A DNA stretch of 64,000 nt, from assembly GCF_001522545.3 (NCBI RefSeq), contig NC_031783.1:6907433-6971432 (forward strand). Direction: 5' to 3'. Shown in pieces: positions 50,055 to 62,516 of this stretch (position 1 is its first letter; every line of letters begins with the position of its first letter). The notes beneath the pieces were generated by a model. It ran no database searches and was not told the origin of the DNA. It saw only the letters and a program-made list of their open reading frames with translations. The translations under genes and the position numbers were made by a program. Origin of the DNA: Parus major. Lineage: Eukaryota; Chordata; Aves; Passeriformes; Paridae.

Positions 50055-50168
50055 AAAAAAAAAAAAGAAAAAGAAAAAATGTATTTATTGGTACATCAGT
50101 AATGGCATCTACAGCTTTTAGGAAAATTTAGGAAAATTTAGATTTTTTTTTATTTATTTTTTTTTTCT
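50055..50168. repeat. A-rich and T-rich low-complexity tracts
   Basis: An A-rich run with G interruptions covers 50055-50079, and a T-rich run covers 50142-50168. Between them is a short tandem duplication of TTAGGAAAAT (50118-50141, 2.4 units). No retroelement body adjoins either tract. Confidence 0.85.
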
Positions 50169-53100
50169 TAAGACCTATTTTGGCCCAAGACTGGTAGCTT
50201 GAAAATTTACTGACATCTTTTCTTTCAGCAACTTAAACTCAGAATCTGGAACTGTATCCAAGTAAAGGTGTTTTCAAGTACTTTATAAAAGAATATTGAA
50301 CTCCCTTTGGCACTCAAGAAATGTAGAGGCAATTTTTGTCTTTTTAAATACATAACAATAATGGACTGTTTGCTCATAATTACAGTGACAAGGTCATCAG
50401 AATCTGAAAGGAAATCATATACTGTCTCTGCTGTCTCCACACTTATAACTTATTATTTCAAATTTAGAATGCTCTATATAATTCTTTGAGAAACCTCTAC
50501 AACTCTGAAAAAAACCAAAAAGATCTTTAAGCCTCGTAAGACCTTGAACGACTTGCAAATCTAATGCTGTATTGGATTATCTCTTTTGTCTCCCTTTTGC
50601 TGATTGGAAAAAATACCAAGGACAGTTCTGCAAAATTGGCTGAACAGATGAACCAATAACCCCAACCCACATAAGAAAAGAGTACAGAGAAAAATGGTTC
50701 TATGACCATGTATAAAGAGAGACAGGGAGAGGGAAAAAAATTGTATTCTTCCTTGGATATTGTCTCTGACATTTTCAAGTAACTGATACCTGAAGAGAAA
50801 AAGCAAAAAAAATGTTGCCTTGAAAATAAAAGAAAAGCTGTTTAAATGCCCAGTCCTAGTCACAAACCTGCTTCGGAGGCTGGCTGGCTGACCTTCCGAG
50901 AGGCTGTACTGCAGCACCAGGATGGGAGGAGGGAAAGGCTGGAGCAGGATGGGGGAAACGCCCTCACTGATGTGGTCTCCCTGACTCGTCCTGAGCCAGC
51001 CCCAGAGGCCAGTGGGAGCCACACAACTTTCTGGTGTTGGTAGAATAACCTACCTGCACCAGCTGCTCTCAAACAGGACCAGTGCTGGCCCTGGCTCTGG
51101 TTAATTTGGACCCCTGTGTATGCATGCCCTAAAACAATGTTTACCACAAAATTTCCACATGAAATTTTGAATAGATTAAAATTTACTTGGGATAATATTA
51201 GGCTAGTGTAGTTATACTTTGTTGTGAAAATCTGCTTGGACTTCCTTTCTGCTTAAGTGTGAATCCTCTGTCCACAGTAGTCACAGCTTGCACAGGCCTG
51301 CCATGGGCAGCAGCACCAACCCTTGTGCCTGGGCATGGCTTGGGGGACAGCACAGGCCACTCACTGCCCCTATGAGCACTTTGGATGGTGCCACTCTGCC
51401 TGGAATGGGAGAATATTGAGCTGTGTATATGTGGGTTTGGTCATCCCACTGACCTGAGGGCAGAAAATTATTCTCAGTTCATTCCATTTACTGGTAGAGT
51501 TATAGGCTAAGGGGTTTGTCTATGCTGAAAATCTTTGCTTTCCTATTCGGCAGCTCGCCTGCATTATTCTGCCTCACTTTCTCTACCACTGCAAACCACA
51601 GTGAAATCTTCTATATTGGTTCCTGGTCCACACACTATCTTTTAGAAATCTGTACGCTGAACTGTCTTTGTGCAAAATTCTGCTGCACATGGAGAACAAT
51701 CACTCTGTAGCACAGGCAGGGTGGTGCTCCCTGTTCCACTGCTGTGCCAGGAGAGCACGAAGAGCACCACAACATATCTGGGGCATAGCTTCAAGTCTTA
51801 TAATCCTGGAGACAAAGCACTGAAACTTGCATTTAGTGCCCGGGAGAAACACCAGTGAAAAGAGTTTCATTCCGGAACTTAGAGGAAAAAATTGGCTGCA
51901 AGTCTAAGAGCTAAGGTGTGAAGAATATCTTCCTTGTGCATCAAGTTTCCCATTTGAATCAAAATTTTCTGCAGGGCTGAGATTTCTGGATATAGTTTCA
52001 TGGTGTCAATAAAAAAAGGGAATCCAGGACAAGCGAAGCAAAAACCCCGAGTAATATTTGTGGAATGGTCCATTTTGATCATGTTGGAAATCTGGATTTT
52101 AATTAAGTATGGATGCTCAATATTTTGTTAAGAGCCATTATATGCATTCATATATCTGTCACAAATTGATTCGCCTTAATTTAATTTTTCAATTAAATTA
52201 TTTATGCTTTTTATTTACCATTGCAAGAAGCAAGGGGAAAATAGATTATATTTAAAAATTCAATTAGAAAAAGCAGTCAAGTGCTCAGTTATTAAGTTTC
52301 TTGCTTTTATTTTGGAGGAATAGTATTTTGGTTGTTTTAATGTAATTAAAAAATTGTGAAACTATCCTAAAACTACATAAAGGTGTCTTCATTTCTTGAC
52401 CTAAGTGCAGGGAAAAAAAATTAACTTCCAGTCTGTGTATTGATTCTTTGGTCTGATAACAATAGATTAATATTTCATATTATTCAGTTTACATTACAAT
52501 TAAGACTGATACACTAATCAGTCAGCTTCAAATCCTCTTCTAAAGTGTCTCATAAATCCTGCTTACTTTCCTTTCCTAATACTGATAGGAAAAAATAATT
52601 ACATTTACAAAGCAATCTATCTGAATCCACCACTCAAGACACATATAATAGAAGACAGAAAATCTATGGGCAGGAACATTACTTTCTTTATAACCTGTTA
52701 TGTTCTTGTTTCCTCTCAGACATGTGCAAAGTAAGTGCAATGCCCAAAGGTTAGATGAAATTTAGCTTTTACCAGGCGATCCAGGATCCAGCTTGTGAAC
52801 CAGATTACCCTCAAATAAGCTTTGTTTGACAGGCCATAGTTTCCCCTCCCTAATTAATGCAGATTTCAGCTGTGAGGCAAGAGCTGCAACTCCCCCATGT
52901 TGTGGGATCCTCGTCCTTTTCAATGACCAAACTCCTGTGGGGTAACTACAGTGTGAACAAAGCCCAAATATTCCATATTCCAAAGCCAGGGAAGTCACTG
53001 AGAATCACCAGGTATGGCTGATTATAACCATTTAGCAAAGGCTGCCTGTGACTTTGAAACATTTACCTCAAAATAGCCTAATCAGACAAGACACTGGCTG

Positions 53101-54305
53101 AAAGCCACAGGGAGCTCACTGAATATATTTTACTAACACAATTAAATACGTGTGAATTTTACAGTATGTCAAATATATACACCCTACACTGGAAACATGC
53201 CTCCTCCAATTTCTCCTTTGTAGGAAATTTCTGTCACAAAACATTTTATTCAGCATGTAAAGTATTGTACAGAGATGGTTTTTTCACCACAAGAAAATCT
53301 GTTGAACTTGAATATATTTCTGTCACCTTTAATCTCTGTAATATCGTATAGACCATTTACATTTCCCATGTTGTTGTTAAAACTGTCATTCAAAATAGAA
53401 GGTTTTTATCTCTAATGAAGAATCCTGGTCATCTAGCTAATATTACTTATACACTCCTGAAAGCAGAATTCCTGTAGATTTTGCATAAGGGCTGTCAAAG
53501 TGACTGTGAAATGGGATGGCTGACAGGACACCAAGGCAGCACTTTTCCTCCTGCACTCTCCCATCTCTAGAGCTCTGTTTACAGCACATTTTTCACCCAG
53601 AATTCCTTCATTCAGTTAGTCCCCTCATAAATTTTAAGCATCCTTTGCCATACTGTGGTCACTTTGCAAATGGCAATAACTAGTTTTGTCTCTGTTATCA
53701 AGGGTGTGAGGTGTACACAGCCTTGTTCCTGATGAAAAAGTGATAAATTCTTACATCTATGGTGTGTAAGTTCTGTTTGTCACAGTTTTTCCTGAACTGA
53801 TTTAATCGCAACTTCAATTGGGTAAAAACAACAGAGCTGTTATTCTGAACACTCTAGGGAGTCTTGATTTTTACATGAGGCTGCATTAATACATTTATAT
53901 TTTGAAATAGGATATGTAGATATTTATTTAAGTATAAGGATTATGCTATTTACATATTTGAAGAGCACATGAAGTATCACTTAGATAGACATCCATACTG
54001 CAATGAACTAAATAAACACTTTGTGTTTCTGGCATAGGAGAGAGATCCATTTGTAAAAGAACTTCTTGGCACTGTCTTAGACAAATAGCACTTTAAAAAA
54101 TTACCAGATGTCAAAAGTACAAAAAGTAAAAGTAAGTCATTGCACTTAAACTACATTATTATGTTTCGTTATGTTGCTTTACATTTAAAATAGCCAATAA
54201 TATGCAATTATCCAAAGCTATCTAGTGGAATGTAGAGTATAATTCTAGAAGAATCCGTGTTATATAGGCAACCAGTAGGAATGAAACGTATTCTTATACC
54301 ACTGG
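50169..54305. other. Unique non-coding DNA
   Basis: The frames near 50561-51147 (95 and 153 codons, minus strand, plus shadows) fall in a GC-richer patch and match no family. A 9-bp inverted repeat (TAATTTAAT / ATTAAATTA, 6-nt spacer) sits at 52177-52200. Otherwise AT-rich, with no repeat recognised. Confidence 0.5.
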
Positions 54306-54330
54306 AAATGTAATTTTTAAAATTACATTT
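54306..54330. repeat. Perfect 12-bp inverted repeat, 1-nt spacer
   Basis: AAATGTAATTTT at 54306-54317 is followed by one T and then its exact reverse complement (54319-54330). It could extrude as a small cruciform or form a tight RNA hairpin, or it may be fortuitous in AT-rich sequence. Confidence 0.95.
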
Positions 54331-56214
54331 GATGGTTCCACCACTTCAACTTCATCTATACACAAATATCCATTTGGCAATTCACCCAATGAGGTTCCTA
54401 GAGATGCAGGCAAGTATTGCCTAGAAGAAAGAGAGATGTATCCTATCATCCTAGATTTTCAGATCTCTGGAAGTCAAGTAGAAAGTCAAGTCTACAGTAT
54501 GTCCAACTCATGCTGAAAGCTACACAGGTGCAAGCACAGAGCAGTAAATTGCACAACAGATCTTAAAGACATCAGACTTGCTAAACATAATGTCCACCTC
54601 TACTCTTCTCCTGAGGTTTCCAGGACACCTCCCTGCATCCCTAAAGCGTAATGCATCAGTCAGAGGCAGCTGGGGTATGGGTGCTCCTCAGTTCTTCACC
54701 ACTTTATGCAGTGGCTTGAGTAAGTGAAACTTCACTATAAAAGTGTAAAAAAACTCCAAAGTCAAAAATATTGAGACAGCAAATCAAACTATGCAAGTAA
54801 AATGAGTATAGCAAATAAATAAAAGATGTTAATTGTTGGGGATTTTTCCCATTTAAAAGTTAAAAATGTACAGCACCAATTTTTCAAAAGAAGAGATTCT
54901 CTTCTTTACCTTTGGTTTTATCATTTGTGACAGTAATAACCAACCTTATCTCCTCACACATGGTTGAGAATATCAGATGAATATAAATCAAATTCTCCCT
55001 GCAAGACCTGAGTTCCAGAGAAGTTCACATTCAGCTTTGATCCAAACCCTGGAGATAAAGCTCACCTCCACAGAGGATTATTTCTGGTCTGAGTTTACAG
55101 AGAACTACTCACATTGTGTAGAACATATGGAGTAGATATCTAGTCAAAAGGAGAGACTCCAGATTTCTAGAAGTCCAAATATCGGTTGGTGAATTAAATT
55201 AGAATTATCCTGAAAGGCTTAATAGAAATACTTGAATACCAGCAAGTGTTCAGCACAGAACAGTGAGACCTGCCCTGTGGTGTGTGAGGCATTGCAAGCT
55301 CTTGGAGATGTGCTATTGTCTGGCAAATGGAGTTTCAGATATTCCAGCTGCTAAGAATTATTTAGGAAAAAATTAATCTTCATATCCTTGCCTTCCATTC
55401 TAGAATTATATAGGAAGCCACTGAATATTCAATGTATATGAATAAGAAGACTGGATGATTTGTTTATTAAATAAAATTAATGGTCATCTGACATATAATT
55501 AATCAATTGTTTTATTGTAGTTTACTTGAATTTTGAAATGCCAGCCCCTGAAAGTAGGCCTTAGGAAATGATTTGTTGACTATTTTCTGTTGATAGAACT
55601 GAAATGAAATGAGGCCAGAACAATTCTACAAAAGAAGGTTTTCTGTGTACAGTGGAATTCTCACAGCAAACAGCTCCTGACAGCCATTCTGAACACTCTG
55701 ATGTGCACAGCCTCAGGTTCCCTGTCAGGTTAAAACTGCATTAGGCGCATTTGGGGTTTAGAGTGCTGGTTGTTTGTTGGTTAGGGGGATTTTCCTAGCC
55801 AAGGGCAGTGGGACCTGGCATCACTGAGGAATGCAGCATTCCTGATTTGTGCAACAGGAGGGTTCTGTGTCAGCACTGACTGCACACATGCACCCCCAGT
55901 GCCCCCAAAGGAACAGCAGGAGTTCCTCAGGGTGTGTTCAGCACCGCTGCAGGTCTCTCACCTCTTTCTTTGGGACTGCTTTGGGCTGGCAGGTGGTTCT
56001 GCTGTAGTGAGAGCAGGCAGCTTAGGGGGCACTGCACAAACCCCCCAGCCTTGCCTCGTGCTGCAGAGAGCTCCAGGAGGGAGGGAATCCAAAAAGCCCA
56101 CAACCACCTGTCCTAAGCTATTCTTAATCAGAGACAGACAAGATCTGCACCATATTCCTTTAAAGAACCATTTCTACTAGTGCCATGCCGGGTTTCTATT
56201 CAAAGTGCATTTCA
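54331..56214. other. Unique non-coding DNA
   Basis: A short direct repeat AGTCAAGT occurs twice at about 54473-54492. The part at 55850-56120 is GC-richer, with overlapping 60- and 93-codon frames of no recognised family. No gene is called. Confidence 0.5.
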
Positions 56215-56420
56215 CTTTAGATTAAGTGGTACAGACTTTAATGATTTACTTCAAAAGAGTTTGCAGAATATAAACATTAATGCATTAATTAATAGAAATC
56301 ATAATACAATGCAAATACAATTAGTTTAAAGCCAATCTATGTTTAATGACATAGCAGTTATCAAAGCTCAATTACTCTAATTAGAATTTTATTCACTGAG
56401 GCACATTTCATTCAGTAAGT
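56215..56420. promoter_or_regulatory. Possible enhancer-like homeodomain/POU motif cluster
   Basis: Within about 200 bp there are many ATTA/TAAT cores: a 14-bp perfect palindrome ATTAATGCATTAAT (56276-56289) running into TAATTAATAG, then ACAATTAG and CTAATTAG. There is also an exact octamer ATGCAAAT (about 56311) and TATCAAAGC (TCF/SOX type, about 56360). Dense homeodomain, POU and SOX sites are typical of conserved developmental enhancers in vertebrate gene deserts. AT-richness inflates such counts, and conservation cannot be assessed here. Confidence 0.28.
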
Positions 56421-56899
56421 GTTTGCTCAGCACTTTACAGAATGAGTCCCAAAGACTAACAGTGATTTAGGCTGGGGTTTTTTTATGGAGTTTCCTATTT
56501 ACATATCTAGAAAAGAAATGAGATGTTATTTATTTGCCTTTTAATAACGTACTCAATAATTTTTGTACACTAGTAGCAAAATACCTCCACTGTAACAGCC
56601 TGTGAAATTAACTGACTCATGGTTATCTTGTATATTTGATAATATGCTGCTTCTATCTCTATTCAGTCAGGGAGATGTTTCTTGCTACAAACCTGTCTGT
56701 AGCTTTTTTATATACTCAAAGCCACTGATGTGTAGTACTAAAGTACATTCAACTTACTAAGAATTTCTTCTGTGTCAGACTTGATTTTTTTCCTTTTTAC
56801 TGAATGCAAGTGAAACAGTAACAACTCAACTTATTGCAATAAAATCATGATTTGCTTCATCTTGGTAAAGTTATGGCTTTTAAGGGATTGGCTCTTTCT

Positions 56900-57529
56900 C
56901 AGAAGAGGTTACAAACCATGTAGAGAAGGGGAGGACAGTGGATGTTGCATAATTTATCTTCCAGCAAGGCTTTTGACCCAATCTGTCATGGTGTCCTCAA
57001 AACCAAATTCATGAAATAAGGATGAGATAGGGATGGGTGTAAAACTGGCTGCAGCACTACAAGCAAAGCACTGTCACCAATGGTAGGGTCCCTCAGGGAT
57101 TAGCAGTGGGATCAATGTCATTTAATGTCTTCAGCAGTAAGCAGAAGGGGATGGAGTGCCCTCTCAGCAAGGATGTGCATGGCCCCAAATCAGGAGCAGT
57201 GAACACACCAGAGAAAGCCACTGCCCTTCAGAGACCTGGACAGGCTGGAGAAATGGGTTGAGCAGAACCTCATTCAATTCAGCAAGATCTTTTATCTCTG
57301 AAGGGATCTCATGCAGCAGTGCAAGGTGCAGATGCTGCTCTGCAGGGAAGTGTTAAATACTGCAACAGGGTTCCCACCACGGTTAGGGAATCTCTGTGCC
57401 CTGAAGTGCCCTAGACAGCTGGACATGGCTCTTTTTCTCTGATCTATTTAGACTTGTTTTGAGCAAAGGATCAAACCAGATATCCTCTGAAAGTCCCTTA
57501 CACAATAAATTTTGTTTCTATGACTCTGG
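56900..57529 (+). mobile_element. CR1 LINE fragment: reverse-transcriptase end and 3' UTR, decayed
   Basis: The plus-strand text follows CR1 ORF2. It has a GACAGTGGATGTTG block (56935), then SKAFD (56964-56978) of the RT domain, then a GGGATTAGCAGTGGGATCAAT-like region, then RDLDRLEKW (about 57232-57258), which closes the CR1 RT domain. A shortened 3' UTR ends in TTTCTATGACTCTGG (57515-57529), a degenerate form of the CR1 terminal octamers. Stops and frameshifts break the frame throughout, so the copy is dead. It is clearly older than the copy at 23690-23899. The 66-codon open frame at 57156-57356 is a shadow of the degenerate ORF2. Confidence 0.87.
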
Positions 57530-57656
57530 ATTGCTTGTTGAATAGTGCATTTTGTATGCAGGAAGACTTTGAAGAATGCAGCATTTTAAAAATTTATTTT
57601 TGTTTGGGTAATTATTATGAGCAGGTCTATAGTATGGCTACTACAATGTCATTTTG

Positions 57657-57737
57657 GTGTTTTTTTTGTTTGGTTGGTTTTTTTCTTGTTTTGTTTGTTA
57701 GTTTGTTTGGTTGGTTTGTTTTGGGGTTTTTTTTTGT
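57657..57737 (+). repeat. T/G low-complexity tract
   Basis: About 80 nt of T runs separated by G or GG, with GGTT and TTTG steps, 128 bp beyond the end of the CR1 fragment. It is similar in make-up and strand to the tract at 5518-5611. It creates a Phe/Trp/Gly-rich spurious frame. Confidence 0.85.
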
Positions 57738-57998
57738 GACTTAGAAAACTCTTTCCACTCTGAAAAAGGCTGATTCTATCTCCAGGGTAGTGGCACAAAA
57801 ATTTTTTGTAACTTCTCTAATTTCTCACTAAAATACTGATCAGTGGTTTTGTGCACTTTCTATGCAATAAAAAGGCAACATAACATTAACTGCATGAGAA
57901 GTATGTGAAAGAAATATGAAAAGGCCATAAAAGCCACAGCCCTTAAAAATGGGCTTCTCATTTTAAAGAATGAGCTATATCAATTTAAAGATCCTCTT
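57738..57998. other. AT-rich spacer
   Basis: Nothing recognisable; short A/T runs only. Confidence 0.6.
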
Positions 57999-58334
57999 TT
58001 AAAATAATAAGTAATAAAATCCTGAAATAACTGACTTCCAGGCAAGGGTTGGTGGTATGACCCTCCATGTGTTGCTCTGTACCACCATGTACAAGGTCTT
58101 CTTGAAACAAGTGACCTCTAGCAGATTGTTCACTACTCTCCTTTCATCTCTGGTAATATTTGATCCGCACTTGCAGTGGTTTTTGAAACTCGCCTGTGAA
58201 TATTCTAAATTGGTACCAAGCAACCTTTCCAATGCAGCCAACATCCACTTGCCTTCTGTGTGCTGTGCAAATATGATCTGCTCATTCAGGTGTATCTTCA
58301 GCCCAGCCCGGTAAGGTTTGGGTCTTTTCCTCAC
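57999..58334 (-). other. Unidentified region open on both strands
   Basis: A 111-codon minus-strand frame (begins MRKRPKPYRAGLKIHLNEQI) overlaps an 85-codon plus-strand frame (58057-58314). The minus reading has balanced composition with several Cys (FKNHCKCGSN, LEVTCFKK) and more of a protein look than most chance frames here. The segment has a slight CpG surplus (GATCCGCAC, GCCCGG). There are no convincing splice sites on the minus strand; on the plus strand a CCG|GTAAGG donor-like site lies near 58312. It could be a fragment of a degenerate processed gene or old transposon, an exon, or chance. I do not recognise it. Confidence 0.2.
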
Positions 58335-59008
58335 GGAAGAATAGCGGATTTAAATATAATGACAACTGGCAGCCAAAAGTCCTGGGAGGTGGTTCTGGCA
58401 GCCAGGGATTACTGAGTCACAGGGATGTTCTGGCCACACACCTGCTTTCCCAGAAATGCCATCCCCAGCTGCAGGAGCACAGGGACAAAAACCAACAGGA
58501 ACAGACCTGAAACTGTGCCCACAGAATCCACATAGGCAAGGAAAAATAATGAAAGCATTCAAATTAGTGTACCTTGAAAAAGAGAGCTGACTAATAGGAT
58601 TACAAGCTCAGCATTACTAGAAAGCATAAAGTCAGTTATAAAAATTTTAGGAACTGAAGTCAACTGTTCTAACATTTTCCTATAAGCTATTAAATCTTTT
58701 ATTAATTTTTGCAGCACCTCTGCAAAGTTGTTAAATAACAATCAGAGTTTTTGTTCTGCTCAGCTGCCTAATGGGCCTGAATTGGATTCTGTACTGGAAT
58801 TATGGGCATTTTCTGTAACAAGGAGGGCCTGTGAAAAAGGGAGAATTGAAAATATGTCTTAAAACTGATTTGGTTTAGTTACAGTGTCTTTAAGAACATT
58901 GCAAAAGATAGAATTTTGTATTCACAGGACAGGCATGTAAGGTTACATCACCACTAAAAGATAACAGAGACTCTATTAGCAATAATAACAGAAGTGTCTT
59001 TCTTTTTA

Positions 59009-59011
<3 letters not shown>
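58335..59011. other. Unique non-coding DNA
   Basis: Two adjoining minus-strand frames of 60 and 70 codons carry no family features. No repeat is recognised. Confidence 0.5.

Positions 59012-59041
<30 letters not shown>
59012..59041. repeat. (TA)n microsatellite
   Basis: An uninterrupted run of about 14-15 TA units. Confidence 0.97.
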
Positions 59042-62000
59042 CTTTCAATGTGCACTTTTCACACTGTGAAAAATCTTTTCTAAAATGCATGTTTTGACCA
59101 TGAATTGGTAACTTTTCCAAAATTGAGTTAAATCCATCTATTGAAGTCTAAGTAGGATTATTTCCATATAAATTTATGCAAAAATCTATGTGCGTCTACA
59201 CATATTCAAATACAGTGTTTAGTGATTTAATATATTTTGCACAGCTGGTAAAAATAGTGCCAAATAGCCACATATAACATTAAAGAGTAGTACAATATTC
59301 AAGAACTTTTCTTGAGACAAGCTGATCTAATTCTTTTATACTAATATATAAAATGTGAGGGAAAATTTACCTGACTACATTTCATGGTCATTGAATATAT
59401 TGCTGTTTCTACTCTTATGGTCCCTGTCGGTGCCAAAAGATCTTAATTGCAGGCAGCCTTTTTGACAGCAAATGCTACATGTCTGCAATTTTGGTTTTGT
59501 CAAGGTGATGCATCTTGTAGCCTGACAGTACAGAACAAAGGGGACTTTTAGTTCCCTGGGTCTTTAAACTGGTCTGAACCCTGGCTTAAATCATGAATGG
59601 CGTATTGGGCTTTCTCCATTCATCAGGTGATTGTATTTAATGCTCTGCTATTAATCTAAGCAATTAATTAAAATCAATGTATTTCCAGAATTTGCTATTA
59701 GAAAATATCATGGAAAGAAGATCCTCTGTCATAAGTATGTTCCTTGGTAATAATGGCCATGCTGTGAATGCCGGTGTAAAGTTCAAAAGTTACCAACACT
59801 TCCAAAAATGCCACTAGAAAGGCCTGCCTGAGAGGGGAAAAAAAAAACTAAAAAAAAAATAAAAGGGGGAAAGGAACCTATTGACTTTTGTTTAGAAAAC
59901 ATCATTGTGCAAATCATTATAGAGGAAAGACTGAATATCTGCTTTACACAGTGTGGTCACTGAGATGCTCAATTCCTTCCATGATTGCCTGATTGCCTGC
60001 AAGGCTGAAAGAAAAGACAAAAATAATCAAAAAGACCAAGTGTGCATCTTCCAAGATAAAGGGAAGCAAGGCCAACAGTTCTCTTTATGCACAAGCTGCA
60101 CAGCAAGGGCACTGTTTACTTCTTTTCAGTGTGTTCTGTGAAAGCTGCTGATGGACAAAGTGTTGTCACTCTGGAGTGTACAGCCCTCACAGTCCTTCCT
60201 CGGGCCTACAGTACCATTGCTGGTGCTCTACTGCCATAAATAAAAGGTCATTGGCTGTGAAAGAAACATCACTTTGTTTCCCACTCAGTCATTTATGCCT
60301 TTTGGATTAAAACCTTATTTCTATTGACCACTGTTGGGATGATTGTTCATGTTTTTCAGTTACAAAAACAAGGTTATTTGCAGGGTTTATAGCACTGCTT
60401 TTCCCAAACCTGCCTTGCAGAGCTCCTAGGAGACTCAACAAAACCACTTCATGGTAAACAATTTATGCATATACTGGGAGTTTTTTATATTGAAAGGTTT
60501 CTAAGCCAATATCAGAAAATTAAGGGAGAAAAAAACACAGGCATCACATTTCTCTTGTTTGTCCCTTGTTTTGTTGAGGAAAGAAACTATTTTATTCAAG
60601 GCATAGAATGAAAACAGTTATTTAAAATCCCTGTGAGGGCAAGCAAACATGTTGTTTCATTTGGCTATGTCCATCAATCAAGTACTTGTAAAACATTGGT
60701 TCACATTACTAAAACAATGAAGAGATTAAATTTTAATAGGTGTATTAGGCTGACAAAACAGAAAAGATGATCGTAAAATGAACTGTTTGAATTAGAACCT
60801 TTGATTATCTCTTCTAGGAGGAATTACGTGCTTAGTCTATTATGTTTGTATACATAGTTGAAGAACACTGGATTAATGTACAATTTTTTTTTTATTCCTA
60901 TGCAACTTTTGTTGTTATACTGAAATATGTGAATGGATATGCTTTGGTTTAATTCTGAGCTATTGAGAAATCAGTAAGAAATACAGTTAATCAGAGGTCC
61001 TTAAACATATTAAGAGTCCTTTAGAAAATAGCCGTTACTTTAGGGGTGCCCACTTCCTGCCTCAAATATATTAGCAAGCTTATTTCTCTCATATTTCAAA
61101 CTCAGAAGGACACTAAATTTTTGAAAACAAAGCTTGTGTCTACAGAAGAAATATGAGCTGCCTGCAGCTAACAGTGGAGAGGTGCCAACAAACGAGCTGG
61201 TTCACGGCCCCAGGCTGTAGCCAGCTGCCCCAGTGCTCTTCCAGCCCCACTCTGGAATCCACACTGAGAACTCAGTGAGGGGAACAGATCTGACTCTAAT
61301 TCATACTGGGCAGGATTGCAGTTATTTTAAAGTCATTACAGTCTGACTCTGAAGAGAGCAGTGAAGCAGTGATGAGATTGCAGAGGGGGAGGGAGGAGGG
61401 TGACACTCTTCAGCAGGGAGGCAGGAAAAGGCGAATGGCCAGGGCTTGAAGGAGGCACAATCTGAGTGGTGCCACTGCTGAAAATGGCAGTCTGGTGGAT
61501 ACTACAGTCATGAAGAATACCATACAATTTGCCCAAACCACAGACTTCCTGGCATGTACCTGAGGCACGGGTACTGAGCTCTTAAGAAAAATGAGCCAGA
61601 CACACATAATTTTAATAATTTTGCCAGGTTTCTGTCTGTTATGGGATGGTTCATCGTATCAAAGGAGCTACTCTGGATTGTTGTATTCACAGGGTTGTAG
61701 AGAGTGTGGAGTAGGCAGGCACAGGAGTCAGGAGGCAGTGGGAGCAGGTGGGAAAACTTGGAGTTCTGCCTGTCCAAAAAGCAATGGGAGTGCAGGATGT
61801 ACTAGAGGGGAGCTTTAGGGGAGCTGTCAGAGACCCACACTGCTGCAGGCTTTGGGTAGGATGATGGAAATAGGTGACTGCAAAGCCTTGTGATCCAGAA
61901 TAGAAGTGGAATGACCCAGTGGCAGCAGAAAGGCCTGGCAGCCGCAGGGAGTACCCACTCAGAATCAGGGCAGTACCAGGACTGCTGGCTACCCCTGGAC

Positions 62001-62496
62001 CATCACAACATGATGCTCTCTTCTCCTTATTTAGGGAAATAATCTGCACAGTTAATGATTCTGTCCATCATGCCTTTAATAAAAGAGCAATAACAAAACC
62101 TGTGGGTATACTATAAATGGAAGGTACACTACCCCCTCACAGTCCTCAGCAAAATCTACACCAAAAAAAAGTTCTGCTTAGCATTGCAGGAGGAGCTGGA
62201 GGATAAGCACTGGTGTTTCACTGTCAGTAGGCTGGGATTCTTAAGCCCAGCTTAAACACAGTCTTTTTATTCCCAAAGCTCTGTTCTTTACTTCCAGCTC
62301 AACTTCTCTTCTTGACCTGCTGCAGGCTGAACAACTTTTTGGTACAGGCATGACTGGCACCTGCTGGACAGGGTACCTGCATATTCCCATGGTAGCCACC
62401 AGCAGTTCTCTAAGAACCACTGGCCAAACTGTTCATTTACTGAAAAGCACTGGACAGAAATCTAAGTGCTTTGGGTGGAGATATTCAGCTTGGGGA
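59042..62496. other. Unique non-coding DNA
   Basis: An A-rich run at 59837-59864 is broken by CT and T. GATTGCCT is duplicated in tandem at 59983-59998. From 61330 to 62010 the sequence is GC-richer and purine-rich on the plus strand, with mutually overlapping frames of 65-120 codons on both strands and no family. An old, unidentified repeat there cannot be excluded. Confidence 0.5.
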
Positions 62497-62516
62497 TTAT
62501 ATATATATATATAATA
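62497..62516. repeat. Short (TA)n tract
   Basis: About 8 TA units followed by AATAT. Confidence 0.9.

Noticed and set aside
56400..56470. Third possible MIR-like block (CAGCACTTTACAGA)
   Set aside because: Only one short block matches, and the expected downstream blocks are missing.
61380..61402. Possible G-quadruplex (GGGGGAGGGAGGAGGG)
   Set aside because: Only three runs of three or more G; the fourth is GG. The run at 43181-43201 fails in the same way.
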